Positions 35,461 through 44,898 of a stretch of 64,000 nucleotides of DNA are shown in pieces; positions within the stretch are counted from its first letter, which is position 1; each line of letters opens with the position of its first letter. The DNA is from Longilinea sp035560795 (GTDB taxonomy: Bacteria > Chloroflexota > Anaerolineae > Anaerolineales > Anaerolineaceae). Position numbers and translations under genes: made by a program. Location: positions 1-64,000 of the forward strand of contig DATMYV010000008.1 in NCBI GenBank assembly GCA_035560795.1, read 5' to 3'. The notes under the pieces are model-generated. The model saw only the letters and a program-made list of their open reading frames with translations. It did not search any database and was not told the DNA's origin.

Positions 35461-36924
35461 ATGAAATGGGCTGCGGTTTTCTTTCTTGGACTTTTGCTGG
35501 CTGGGTGCCTGCCTGCGGCAACGATATCCACCCCGCTACCGGCAACCCGGGTAACAGATCCGACCATTGACGATGGCACACTGCTTCCATCAGTTTCCCC
35601 CACCCTGCCCGAAGTTACCGCTCAACCCGAGATCAAGAAGAACACGCATTACCAGATCAGCGCAACTCTGGATGATTCCCTGCGTAACCTGCAGGTTCAG
35701 GAACAAATCAGTCTGATCAACCCGACTGGCACAACGTTGGCGGAAATTCCCTTGGTGGTGGAAGCCAACCGCTATGCGGGTGCATTCAAATTGATAAGCA
35801 TTACCAGCGATGTCGGACAAACAGTAACTGTTCAAGGGCTGGAAGAAAACATTCTCACATTGGCCATTCAACCTCCGCTGGCAACAGACGGAAGAATGAC
35901 TGTTACACTCGAATATACACTGCGCTTGCCGCCAATCCTCCCAGATAAGCCCCAGATATTAGGCTATACGCATCGGCAAATCAATCTGGCTGACTGGTAT
36001 CCCTTTTTACCCTATTACAGTCCAACTGGAACCTGGCTGGTTCATCCGCCCGCCGCGGTGGGGGAAAATACGGTCTATCCGCTTTCCGATTTCGACCTGG
36101 ATCTGCGCTTGCCCGACCTGAACCCGGCGTTAGTGGTCGCCGCCTCAGCCCCTGCTGAACCGATCCCGCAAGGATATCGCTACCACCTGGAGTCTGCACG
36201 AAATTTTGTCTGGTCAGCCTCCCAGCAATACCGGATGAGCACGCAGCAGGCTGGAGCGGTCACAGTCACCAGCTATGCTTTTCCTGCCACCGAATTAGCC
36301 TCCAGGGCGGCGCTGGATTATACCGTTCAAGCCGTTAATTACTTCTCGAAACAATTCAATATTGAACCGCGCAGCAGTCTGAGCATCGTTCAATCTGATT
36401 TTCCAGACGGCATGGAATTTGACGGCCTGTACTTCCTCTCCGAGCGCTTTTATTATGGTTTCGACGGCTCGCCGCGCAGCTATCTGGCACTGATCGCCGT
36501 GCATGAAACCGCACACCAATGGTGGTATGCCCGCGTGGGCAGCGATCAGGCTCAGGATCCATGGCTGGATGAAGCCCTGTGCACTTACAGCGAACTGCTT
36601 TTCTATGAGAATCTCAACCCGGAACTGGCAAAATGGTGGTGGGGATTCCGCGTCGATTCTTATGCTCCAGCAGACTCGCTGGATGCGACCATTTATGACT
36701 TCTCGCAGTTCCTGCCCTACCGCAACCGAATTTATTTGCGCGGTGCACAAATGTTGGATGCCTTGCACACTGCAATGGGCGATATTGATTTTTTCAACGC
36801 GCTGCAGGCATACGCAATGCATTTCAATGGAAAAGTGGCCACCCGCCAGGATTTCTTCGATTCTTTTCAATCGGCTACTAAGGTCGATTTACTGCCCGTT
36901 TGGCCGCAATATTTCAGCCGATGA
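35461..36924 (+). CDS. M1-family aminopeptidase-like lipoprotein
   Basis: This 487-residue surface lipoprotein has the lipobox LLLAGC near residue 16. A beta-rich N-terminal domain (about 55-265) precedes the thermolysin-like catalytic domain. The zinc motif is AVHETAHQWWYARVG with the third ligand Glu in DEALCTYSE, 18-19 residues on (HExxH-x18-E). The GxMEN exopeptidase loop of classical M1 enzymes is replaced by FDGLYFLSE, so exopeptidase activity is uncertain. The -10 TATAAT lies 6 bases upstream of the ATG and no Shine-Dalgarno is seen, suggesting a leaderless message. Confidence 0.88.
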   Translation: MKWAAVFFLGLLLAGCLPAATISTPLPATRVTDPTIDDGTLLPSVSPTLPEVTAQPEIKKNTHYQISATLDDSLRNLQVQEQISLINPTGTTLAEIPLVVEANRYAGAFKLISITSDVGQTVTVQGLEENILTLAIQPPLATDGRMTVTLEYTLRLPPILPDKPQILGYTHRQINLADWYPFLPYYSPTGTWLVHPPAAVGENTVYPLSDFDLDLRLPDLNPALVVAASAPAEPIPQGYRYHLESARNFVWSASQQYRMSTQQAGAVTVTSYAFPATELASRAALDYTVQAVNYFSKQFNIEPRSSLSIVQSDFPDGMEFDGLYFLSERFYYGFDGSPRSYLALIAVHETAHQWWYARVGSDQAQDPWLDEALCTYSELLFYENLNPELAKWWWGFRVDSYAPADSLDATIYDFSQFLPYRNRIYLRGAQMLDALHTAMGDIDFFNALQAYAMHFNGKVATRQDFFDSFQSATKVDLLPVWPQYFSR

Positions 36925-36927
36925 GTA

Positions 36928-39333
36928 TCACATCCAGGCTTCAACCTGGTGTTCACTCCCGTCAATGGGCAATGGAATTAACGATCCTGCCATTTCCACC
37001 CCATCAACCTGCATCTTACGGATGCCCTTGTTGATATGATCGGGATTGTGCACCCGGATGCGATAGACTCTGCCACGGAAAAGGCGTATCATTTCAAAAC
37101 CATCCCACACCGCTGGGATACAGGGATCGAGACGCAACCCAGAGTATTCCGGGCGCAAACCCAGGATATACTGCACCCCCGCCTGGTATGCCCAGGAGGC
37201 GGTTCCGGAAAGCCAGGAATTGCGGGCCAGCCCGAATTGCGGATGTTCATTGCCGAGAATATTCTGCGGATAAACGTACGGCTCGCACTCGTACACTTCC
37301 ATCAGGTTATTGCGCGCGGCTGGATTGATTTGGCGGTAGTATTCATATGCGCGGTCGCCGCGCCCCAGCAGAGTTTCAGCGATCACCGCCCAGGGATTGG
37401 TGTGCAGAAAGATGCCGCCGTTCTCTTTCGCGCCCGGCGGGTAGGTAGTAATGCCGCCCACTTTTGGATCAAAACCGTCGAAACCCGGAGCACTTAACTT
37501 GATACCGTAGCGCGTGTTGAGCCAATTGTAGGCTGCGTCCATTGCCTTTTCGCTGCGTTCCGGCGAGGCAAAGCCGGAGATAACTGGCCAGGATTGACCG
37601 TTCAGATATATTTTTCCAGAAACATTGGCGTCTGAACCAACCGCATTGCCGTCGGCATCAAAATAACGCACATACCAATTGCCATCCCAGGCTGCTTGTT
37701 CAACCCTTTCCTGCATTTCGTCATAATTCTGCCGATAATTACGGGCTGTATCAACATCGCCCAGTGCGTCGCTAAGTGCGGCCAATTCACGAAGCGCCCG
37801 CCCGTAGAGGTTGGCTGTAAAGAGCGATTCGGCGCCTGTTGGCAAATTGATGGTGTCGTTCCAATCGGCAAAACCCAACAGCGGCAGGCCGTGCGCCCCA
37901 ATATCCCCCCAGGTAAATGCCAGCCCCCGTTTGAGGTGATTCAGAACGGTACCCGTCTCAAGCGGTTGTCCGGATTTATCTTTTTCATAAAAAGGCAGGA
38001 CTTCATCAAGAAATGCGGTATCACCGGTTTCTTTTACGTATGCGGTAATTGCAAGAATAGCCCAAAGGTGGTCGTCGCTGTAATAATGCGGACGGTCTTC
38101 GCGCTCAAGTGAATCGCCCTCTGTCGCGATCATGCTGAGCGGATTGAACTGGTGCATGGCCGAGCCGTTGCGTTTTTGCACGCTGAGAAGTTTGCGCAGC
38201 AACGCCCTGGCCGTTTCAGGCGAGCTGGCCATGACCGCCATGACGTCCTGCGAACTATCGCGGAATCCAATCCCGCGGGCACCGTAACCAAGTTGGTAGA
38301 GCGAAAGGTAGCGCGACCAGTTGGTTGTGACCCAACACTGACGCGGATTGTGCACATTGATTATGCGGTCGAAGTCAGGATCAGGCGTCCTCACCTGGAT
38401 TGCTTCCAAATGCCCGTTCCAAAAACGGGTCAAGTTGGCAAAGGCATCATCGACCACGTCCAGATTGCGAAATTTTTGATTGATTTCGCTGGCCGACTCC
38501 AGGTTTTCGGTTTGTCCGAGCAGGGTGACCAGGCGCTTCGTTTCCCCTGGTTGCAACGGTCCAAGCCGGAGGAGTAAAGCGGCGATATTATCGCCGCGCA
38601 AGGCTTCATGGTTGCCCAACTCGGTACGTTCCAGTCCAAGGGGATGCTGCCAGCTTCCGTAACCGTTGGCACCCAGGAATTCGCGCCGGTCGGTTTCAAA
38701 CGAGCTTGCCGGCAGGCTGGCCGTGAAGAAATTTACCTGCGTATCGCGCAACATGAAAGGGTATTGCAACAGGATGTGCAAACCGTCGACCTTTTCGGCT
38801 CGGGATTGCATTGTTTGCGGTACCCAATCGGCATTGGTCAATTGTTTCAGCGCATCGGGATGGGTGTATTCGACCACAGGAATTGCGTCCACATCCACAA
38901 CCTCGCTGCGCAGATTGGTTATGCTGATGTCGCGGATTTCCAACGGTGCATCCATTGGGATGAAAACTGTGATTTCGCAAACCACCCCTTCCAATTCAGT
39001 AATCCACCGCGAATACCCCAGCCCAACGCTGCATTCGAAATGGTTCATCGGGATAAGGGTGGGTACATAGAACGGCGAATAAATCCGCTGGCTGCTGCCG
39101 GAACGGACGCGCAGGTAAAGGGTTTCGCCCTTGAAATCGGAATCGGGCATCTGCGAGATATATTTCGTTATGCGGTTTAGCGCCGGATCTCTTGCACAGA
39201 TCAATGCGCCGCCGGTATGGTCAACAAAGCCGCCAAAAGCCAGCGTACCTATGTAATTAATCCATTTCACCGGCGTATGCGGATCGGTGATGACGTACTC
39301 GCGGTGCTCATCGTCAAAATAGCCGAAGTTCAT
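36928..39333 (-). CDS. GH94 glycoside phosphorylase (chitobiose/cellobiose phosphorylase-like)
   Basis: This 801-residue cytoplasmic protein has the GH94 order: N-terminal beta-sandwich (about 1-270), helical linker, (alpha/alpha)6 barrel (about 330-720) and a C-terminal beta-sheet. The general acid is D493 in FADWNDTIN. The C-terminus (CIPAVWDGFEMIRLFRGRVYRI and HNPDHINKGIRKM) resembles N,N'-diacetylchitobiose phosphorylase; cellobiose, cellobionate or another beta-disaccharide is also possible. Such enzymes cleave disaccharides with phosphate to give a sugar-1-phosphate, saving ATP. AGGAGA precedes the ATG. It lies 30 bases downstream of a second GH94 gene. Confidence 0.85.
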   Translation of the reverse strand: MNFGYFDDEHREYVITDPHTPVKWINYIGTLAFGGFVDHTGGALICARDPALNRITKYISQMPDSDFKGETLYLRVRSGSSQRIYSPFYVPTLIPMNHFECSVGLGYSRWITELEGVVCEITVFIPMDAPLEIRDISITNLRSEVVDVDAIPVVEYTHPDALKQLTNADWVPQTMQSRAEKVDGLHILLQYPFMLRDTQVNFFTASLPASSFETDRREFLGANGYGSWQHPLGLERTELGNHEALRGDNIAALLLRLGPLQPGETKRLVTLLGQTENLESASEINQKFRNLDVVDDAFANLTRFWNGHLEAIQVRTPDPDFDRIINVHNPRQCWVTTNWSRYLSLYQLGYGARGIGFRDSSQDVMAVMASSPETARALLRKLLSVQKRNGSAMHQFNPLSMIATEGDSLEREDRPHYYSDDHLWAILAITAYVKETGDTAFLDEVLPFYEKDKSGQPLETGTVLNHLKRGLAFTWGDIGAHGLPLLGFADWNDTINLPTGAESLFTANLYGRALRELAALSDALGDVDTARNYRQNYDEMQERVEQAAWDGNWYVRYFDADGNAVGSDANVSGKIYLNGQSWPVISGFASPERSEKAMDAAYNWLNTRYGIKLSAPGFDGFDPKVGGITTYPPGAKENGGIFLHTNPWAVIAETLLGRGDRAYEYYRQINPAARNNLMEVYECEPYVYPQNILGNEHPQFGLARNSWLSGTASWAYQAGVQYILGLRPEYSGLRLDPCIPAVWDGFEMIRLFRGRVYRIRVHNPDHINKGIRKMQVDGVEMAGSLIPLPIDGSEHQVEAWM

Positions 39334-39363
39334 CCCGGCATCTCCTTATTTGAGAGGCTTATT

Positions 39364-41805
39364 TCAAGATAACGCAACCTGCACGTTCACTTCGCGTACG
39401 CCTGCTGTCGGGATTGGAATCACATTGCCGTCCACCGCCTTGCCGTTCACTTCCAGCCTCACACGGTTTCCGACGCCTTGCCGGATTACCTGTATGTTGT
39501 ACGTCACACCGCGGTATACCCGCCGCACTTCGAAACCATGCCAGTCCGCCGGAATAGCTGGGGCGATCTGAAGCCCATCCAGCGTCGGCCGGATGCCCAA
39601 TATCCACTGGGTAATGGCGACGAAATTCCAGGCCGCAGTACCGGTTAACCAGGAATTTTTGGCTTCGCCAAAGGATGGAGCGTCTTTTCCGGCAATCGTC
39701 TGGGCATAAACATAAGGTTCGCTGCGGTGAATTTCGCTGATCGACTCGCGTGCGGATGGATTGATGCGCAGGTAGTAATCGTAGGCCTGATCGCCGTGTC
39801 CCAGGCTGGCTTCGGCTGCCATAACCCACGGATTGGTATGGCAAAAGACACTGGCGTTTTCCTTATAACCGGGCGGATAAGTCGAGATTTCACCAAGGTT
39901 GAGGTAATAGTGGGTAAAGGCCGGCTGGAGTAAAACGATGCCGTGCTGCGTGGCTAAATGCTCGTGTACTGATTTGAGCGCCTTTTCCGCCCGCCCGTCG
40001 TTTATGCCCAACCCTGCCAGCACGCAAATGCCCTGCGGCTCAATGAAAATCTGGCCTTCTTCATTTTGTTGCGAGCCCACCCTCTCGCCCAGTGCGTCGT
40101 ATGCGCGCAGGAACCACTCACCGTCCCAGCCGTGTTCCATGACCGTCGCGCCCATCTTGCGGGCCGATAGGCGGTAAAAATCGGCATCCGAGCGCCGGCC
40201 ATAATGGCGCGCCAAAAGCATCATTTCATTGGCTGCCAACACGAATAATCCGCCAATGAAAACCGATTCAGCCACCTTGCCCTCCCGGTTGGTGGTGGTT
40301 TGAAAGGATTGTCCGGGCGTTTCAGAAAAACAATTCAAGTTCAGGCAATCATTCCAATCAGCCCGCCCGATAAGCGGCAGGCCGTGCGGACCCAATCGAT
40401 CGATTGTATAGCGCAGGCTGCGCTGGAGATGTTCGTAAAGGGTTTGTTCACTGCCGGGCTGGTTATCGTAAGGAACGCGTTCATCCAGGAAATCCCAATC
40501 GCCGGTTTCTTTCAAGTAAGCCGACACCGCAACAACCAACCATAACGGGTCATCATTGAAATCCCCGCCCACATCATTATTGCCCCGTTTTGTCAGCGGT
40601 TGATACTGATGGTAAGCCCCGCCGCTGGGGAGCTGCGTGGCTGCCAGGTCAAGAATGCGCTGTCTGGCCTTTGCCGGAATCATGTGTACAAAACCAAGCA
40701 GGTCCTGGTTGGAATCGCGGAATCCCATGCCACGCCCAATGCCCGATTCAAAGTAGGATGCCGAACGCGACATATTAAAGGTAGCCATACACTGATAAGC
40801 ATTCCAGATATTGACCATACGGTTGGTGTGCTCATCCGGGGTGCTAACCTGTAGGTTGCCCAACAATCCATTCCAGTGTTCCTGCAGTTGGGTAAAAGCC
40901 GATTCGGCCTCGCCCGGTTGCAGAAAACGCGAAAGAATCAGGCTCACAGTTTGCTTGTTGAGGGTTTGCGACTCAACCGGGTCAAATTTAGACTCGTGCG
41001 GGTTTTCATGATACCCCAGCATGAAAATCACCGAGCGGCTCTCGCCAGGCTGAAGAGATAATTGAACCTGGTGCGAACCCATCGGTGCCCAGCCGTGGGC
41101 AATCGAATTCTGGGACTTGCCTTCAATTACCGCGCGCGGTCTGTCCCAACCGTTTTGGCCAAGGAAAGCCTCGCGCTGTGTATCAAACCCGCTCAGCGGC
41201 TCGGAACAGGCAAAATAAGCAAAGTGGTCGCGCCGCTCGCGGTATTCCGTCTTGTGGTAAATGACACTTCCTTCCACCTCCACTTCGCCGGTGTTGAAGT
41301 TGCGTTGGAAATTGGTGGAGTCATCCCAGGCATCCCACAGGCAGAACTCGATCGAAGAAAACAACGAAAGCTGTGCCGGAACGCCGCGACGATTGGTAAT
41401 TTCAACCTGCCAGATCTCCAGCGTTTGTCCCAACGGGACAAAATAGCGAATGCTCGCCTCGATGCCATCATATTTAGAGGAAATGGTCGTGTACCCCATG
41501 CCGTGGCGGCATTCATACGCCTCCAGCGGAGTGCGGGTGGGCTGCCAGGTGGGTGACCAAAACGCGCCGTTTGCATTGTCGCGCAGGTATAAATAGCGGC
41601 CGCCTGTATCTGTTGGAACATTGTTGTAGCGGTAACGCGTCAGGCGGCGCAAGCGGGCGTCGCGGTAAAAACAATAGCCGCCGGCGGTGTTGGAGATCAG
41701 ACCAAAGAAATCCTCGCAACCCAGGTAGTTGATCCAGGGCAGCGGCGTATCGGGACGTTCGATCACATATTCATGCCGGGCATCGTCAAAATGGCCATAT
41801 TTCAT
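39364..41805 (-). CDS. GH94 cellobiose-phosphorylase-like enzyme
   Basis: This 813-residue protein has the same layout as its neighbour but is clearly diverged. General acid D486 lies in GRADWNDCLNL. The stretches RDSNQDLLGFVHM, AYHQYQPLTKRGNNDVGG and FNDDPLWLV match the cellobiose phosphorylase group. It probably converts cellobiose + phosphate to alpha-glucose-1-phosphate + glucose; other beta-glucobioses are possible. I start it at 41805 (MKYGHFDD), preceded by CAGGTAA; an ATG at 41871 would add 22 residues that do not fit the family. First gene of a two-gene unit controlled from the region with the LacI-type site at 41876-41889. Confidence 0.88.
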   Translation of the reverse strand: MKYGHFDDARHEYVIERPDTPLPWINYLGCEDFFGLISNTAGGYCFYRDARLRRLTRYRYNNVPTDTGGRYLYLRDNANGAFWSPTWQPTRTPLEAYECRHGMGYTTISSKYDGIEASIRYFVPLGQTLEIWQVEITNRRGVPAQLSLFSSIEFCLWDAWDDSTNFQRNFNTGEVEVEGSVIYHKTEYRERRDHFAYFACSEPLSGFDTQREAFLGQNGWDRPRAVIEGKSQNSIAHGWAPMGSHQVQLSLQPGESRSVIFMLGYHENPHESKFDPVESQTLNKQTVSLILSRFLQPGEAESAFTQLQEHWNGLLGNLQVSTPDEHTNRMVNIWNAYQCMATFNMSRSASYFESGIGRGMGFRDSNQDLLGFVHMIPAKARQRILDLAATQLPSGGAYHQYQPLTKRGNNDVGGDFNDDPLWLVVAVSAYLKETGDWDFLDERVPYDNQPGSEQTLYEHLQRSLRYTIDRLGPHGLPLIGRADWNDCLNLNCFSETPGQSFQTTTNREGKVAESVFIGGLFVLAANEMMLLARHYGRRSDADFYRLSARKMGATVMEHGWDGEWFLRAYDALGERVGSQQNEEGQIFIEPQGICVLAGLGINDGRAEKALKSVHEHLATQHGIVLLQPAFTHYYLNLGEISTYPPGYKENASVFCHTNPWVMAAEASLGHGDQAYDYYLRINPSARESISEIHRSEPYVYAQTIAGKDAPSFGEAKNSWLTGTAAWNFVAITQWILGIRPTLDGLQIAPAIPADWHGFEVRRVYRGVTYNIQVIRQGVGNRVRLEVNGKAVDGNVIPIPTAGVREVNVQVALS

Positions 41806-41875
41806 ATTATTACCTGATGGGAGGAATTTAGCGCAAAAAGAGCAGCTCTGGCAATAAAAAGGAAGCATCATCCTT

Positions 41876-41901
41876 TGGAAGCGCTCTCATAATTGATTAT
41901 A
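41876..41901 (-). promoter_or_regulatory. LacI-family operator next to the -10 box of the GH94 operon
   Basis: TGGAAGCGCTCTCA (41876-41889) fits a LacI-family pseudo-palindrome centred on GCGC, with five of seven matched half-site positions and one mismatch to the TGWAANCGNTNWCA cre consensus. On the minus strand a -10 TATAAT (plus 41896-41901) lies just upstream, so the operator covers about +1 to +14. A bound repressor would block transcription until a sugar appears. No LacI gene is in the window. Confidence 0.6.
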
Positions 41902-42045
41902 ACCAAATCGCGCCAGAAAACCATTTAAATATTCCTAGAGATGGCTGCAAATCCCTTAAAAAACGATTGAAGTATTGAAGTGTTTATGATTATCGGAGAT
42001 CGCCAATCAATGATTGGAAGGTATAATACCAAAAAGGAAAACCTG

Positions 42046-43659
42046 ATGATGCGACCCTCTCCTGCATGGCTGGAAACGGCCGTTTTCTATCAAATCTACC
42101 CGCAAAGCTATTCGGATTCCAACGGCGACGGCATTGGGGACTTGCCGGGCATACTGGCCCGCCTGGATTACATCCAATTGCTGGGTGTCACCGGCCTGTG
42201 GATTAATCCTTGCTTCGTTTCGCCCTTCCAGGATGCGGGTTACGACGTCAGCGATTACTACCACATCGCGCCGCGGTACGGTACAAATGCCGACCTGCAA
42301 AAATTATGTACAGAAGCAGGCAAGCGCGGAATCCGCATCCTGCTCGACCTGGTTCCCGGGCATACCTCTATTGAGCATCCCTGGTTCCAGGCTTCCAGTA
42401 AAAATGAACGCAACGCATATACCGACTGGTTCGTATGGACGGATTCGGTCTGGGCACCTCCGCCAGCTGGCATGCAAAGCGTGCGAGGTTACGCCGAACG
42501 GATGGCATCCTACATCCCCAATTTCTTTTATTTCCAGCCCGCTCTGAATTACGGCTTTGCCGTTCCCGAGGAACCATGGCAGCAGCCAATGGACGCTCCT
42601 GGTCCGCAAGCAGTGCGCGCCGAGATGCGTAAAGTGATGAAATTCTGGCTCGACCTGGGCGTGAGCGGCTTCCGGGTGGATATGGCCGGTTCGCTGGTGA
42701 AGGGTCCCAGCGGCGGGGAGGCAACCGCCCATTTCTGGCGCGAGATTCGCGCCTGGTTGGACCAGGATTACCCTGAGGCAGTATTGATCTCCGAATGGGC
42801 GCAGCCGCATCTGGCTATCCAGGCTGGCTTTCACATGGATTTTATGCTGCCTTTTGGCACGCCTGGCTATATTTCACTGTGGCGCAAGGAACACGGCGAT
42901 GGCGGCAACCACGATCCCTACGGAGCCAGTTACTTCGACCCGTCCGGGCGCGGTAATATCAATGAGTTCCTGGATAATTACCTGTTTCACTACAACCGTA
43001 CCCGCGAGTTGGGGCATATTGCCATCCCGAGCGGCAATCATGATACCGGTCCGCGCCTGGCGACCGGACGAAGCCTGGAAGAGACCAAATTGATCTTTCT
43101 CTTCCTGCTAAGCATGCCGGGCACGCCGTTTATCTATTACGGCGACGAGATCGGCATGCGCTCTGTCGAGGGACTGCCGTCAAAAGAAGGCGGTTTCCAG
43201 CGCACCGCCATCCGCACGCCCATGCAGTGGAACAGGACTGCCAATGCCGGTTTCTCCAGTGCCCCTGCCGACCGGCTCTACCTTCCCATCGATCCCGACC
43301 CATCACGTCCAACCGTTGCCGCGCAAGAAGCCGATGCCGGATCCCTGCTGCAGCAGGTCCGTAAACTGATTGCACTGCGCAAAGACCACCCGGCATTATG
43401 CGCCAGCGGCGGCTTCGAAGTGGTCTACAACGGGCCGGCAGGATATCCATTCATTTTCAAGCGTTCCGCCGAAGGTGAACATATCCTGGTGGCGCTCAAT
43501 CCATCTGCCCGGCCGTGCGAGGTTATGCTGCCGGCCGATGTGTTGACGTCCCTACCTCTATGCCTGTACGGTCCGCAACAACCCTTTCACCGCGATGCTG
43601 CTGGCTGGAAATTCACCCTTCGGGGTGTTTCTGGCGGTTTATACCTCTTAAAGGATTAG
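42046..43659 (+). CDS. GH13 alpha-glucosidase / alpha-amylase-family enzyme
   Basis: This 537-residue enzyme has a TIM barrel with nucleophile D212 (GFRVDMAGS), acid/base E250 (ISEWAQP) and stabiliser D333 (GNHDTGPR). Near the N-terminus are VFYQIYPQSYSDSNGDGIGDLPGI and the WINPCFVSPFQDAGYD strand typical of oligo-1,6-glucosidase/trehalose-synthase-like members. The QPWF-like motif that distinguishes alpha-glucosidases is not evident, so bond specificity is open. The start with AAAAAGGA before ATGATG (42046) is preferred over an ATG at 41980, because a TATAAT at 42022-42027 would start the message after it. It is divergent from the GH94 operon and followed 21 bases later by the ECF S gene. 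Confidence 0.85.
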   Translation: MMRPSPAWLETAVFYQIYPQSYSDSNGDGIGDLPGILARLDYIQLLGVTGLWINPCFVSPFQDAGYDVSDYYHIAPRYGTNADLQKLCTEAGKRGIRILLDLVPGHTSIEHPWFQASSKNERNAYTDWFVWTDSVWAPPPAGMQSVRGYAERMASYIPNFFYFQPALNYGFAVPEEPWQQPMDAPGPQAVRAEMRKVMKFWLDLGVSGFRVDMAGSLVKGPSGGEATAHFWREIRAWLDQDYPEAVLISEWAQPHLAIQAGFHMDFMLPFGTPGYISLWRKEHGDGGNHDPYGASYFDPSGRGNINEFLDNYLFHYNRTRELGHIAIPSGNHDTGPRLATGRSLEETKLIFLFLLSMPGTPFIYYGDEIGMRSVEGLPSKEGGFQRTAIRTPMQWNRTANAGFSSAPADRLYLPIDPDPSRPTVAAQEADAGSLLQQVRKLIALRKDHPALCASGGFEVVYNGPAGYPFIFKRSAEGEHILVALNPSARPCEVMLPADVLTSLPLCLYGPQQPFHRDAAGWKFTLRGVSGGLYLLKD

Positions 43660-43680
43660 TTGTGTTTATTGGAGGATTTG

Positions 43681-44238
43681 ATGCCGCATAACTGGACACG
43701 TAAAATTGCCGTCACCGGCGCACTCAGCGCCATCGCAATCATCCTCGGGCTAACCCGTTGGGGTTTCCTGCCATGGTTTACCGGCACATCCGTGACCATC
43801 ATGCACATCCCGGCCATCATCGGCGCGATCCTGGAAGGTCCGATCGTAGGCGGCGCCATTGGATTGATTTTCGGGCTGTCGTCGCTCCTCCAGGCCGCCA
43901 TCGCACCTACAGGGCCCGGCGATGTGATCTTCACCAATCCGCTCATCTCCGTTCTGCCGCGCCTGCTGTTCGCCCCACTGGCCTGGCTGGTATGGCGAGC
44001 GCTCAAACGCTGGCCGGTGATCGGCATGATCGCCACCGGCGCGGTCGGCAGCCTGCTGCACACAGCCCTTGTCCTTGGCATGATCGGCCTGCTGGGACTT
44101 TATCCCTGGCCAATCATCGGCGCAACCTTCGTTGCCAATGGCCTTCCCGAGATGATCGTCGCAACCGTCCTGGTAACTGCAGTGACTGGTGCCTGGTTGG
44201 GCATCGCTGTCGGTCGAAAAAAAGGATCGGATTTATAG
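43681..44238 (+). CDS. ECF transporter S component (substrate-binding membrane protein)
   Basis: This 185-residue protein has six hydrophobic helices and the S-component pattern TRKIAVTGALSAIAIILGLTRWGF (about 4-27), then VTIMHIPAIIGAILEGPIVGGAIGLIFGLSSLLQAAI (about 38-75). The sequence MHIPAIIGAILEGP is characteristic of the PF12822-like ECF S family (pantothenate-, riboflavin- and related vitamin-binding members). The substrate is not certain. The ATG follows TTGGAGGA. It lies on + and the T and A genes on -, separated by an Imm5-like gene. No substrate-specific riboswitch was seen upstream. Confidence 0.85.
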   Translation: MPHNWTRKIAVTGALSAIAIILGLTRWGFLPWFTGTSVTIMHIPAIIGAILEGPIVGGAIGLIFGLSSLLQAAIAPTGPGDVIFTNPLISVLPRLLFAPLAWLVWRALKRWPVIGMIATGAVGSLLHTALVLGMIGLLGLYPWPIIGATFVANGLPEMIVATVLVTAVTGAWLGIAVGRKKGSDL

Positions 44239-44254
44239 GTCAGAAAAATTAAGC

Positions 44255-44770
44255 TCAACAGTCGAATACCGACCAGCAGATGTCGTTTCGCAGCCGCTGA
44301 TCGTCAAGGACAAGATCGCGAATCGCATCCGGCAACTGGGCGCGCTGCCAGTAACACTCAAGCCGGCCAGCAATTTCGCCCTCGCCTTCGAGCGCAGCCG
44401 CGCGCACAGCCTTGATTGCGTAGGCAGCAGCGCCGAGCTCGTGCGCGGCGACGTGCGCGACCGCTGCAGCCTGACCAGCAGCATACGCGGCATGGCGCGC
44501 TGCTCCACTCATATCCCTGGCCGCTGCCATCACGTGACCGCCTGCCGCGCGGGCCTGTGACATCGCGATCTCGCCGCAGGCCCATGCCCGAGCTTTCTCA
44601 ATCGCATAACGCGGCCGTGTGTCCGCTGGTTTCACCGACTCGAAAAGGTGCAGGACGTGCTCCGCACACGCAGCCGCCCACAAGGCGAGCAGGTGATGGT
44701 TTGAATCCGTCAGCGTGCCACCGCGGCGCATGGTGATGAAGCGAGGATCGCGGACTTTGGGGAGGATCAT
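44255..44770 (-). CDS. Imm5-like putative immunity protein
   Basis: This 171-residue Ala-rich helical protein starts MILPKVRDPRFITMRRGGTLTDSNHHLLALWAAACAEH (given in part here). The order DPR...RRGGTLTD...LA-WAA-CAE-VL-LFE...RPRYAIEKARAW-CGEI-MS-AR...AAGQA-A-AHV-AHELGAAAYAIKA matches the Imm5 family found beside polymorphic toxins, but no toxin gene is near. Its base composition looks higher in G+C than its neighbours. It sits between the S and T/A genes of an ECF transporter, suggesting insertion. Alternatively the family has a non-immunity role. Confidence 0.62.
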   Translation of the reverse strand: MILPKVRDPRFITMRRGGTLTDSNHHLLALWAAACAEHVLHLFESVKPADTRPRYAIEKARAWACGEIAMSQARAAGGHVMAAARDMSGAARHAAYAAGQAAAVAHVAAHELGAAAYAIKAVRAAALEGEGEIAGRLECYWQRAQLPDAIRDLVLDDQRLRNDICWSVFDC

Positions 44771-44898
44771 ACTGCGCCTATCATTAACGCGAATTTACAC
44801 ACTGGGTGGTTTCGATATTCAATTTCGGCGAGATTCTCTTGTCATTTAGCATGGTCACATAACAAAAGCAAAAATTATCCGATAAATAAAGCCGATTT

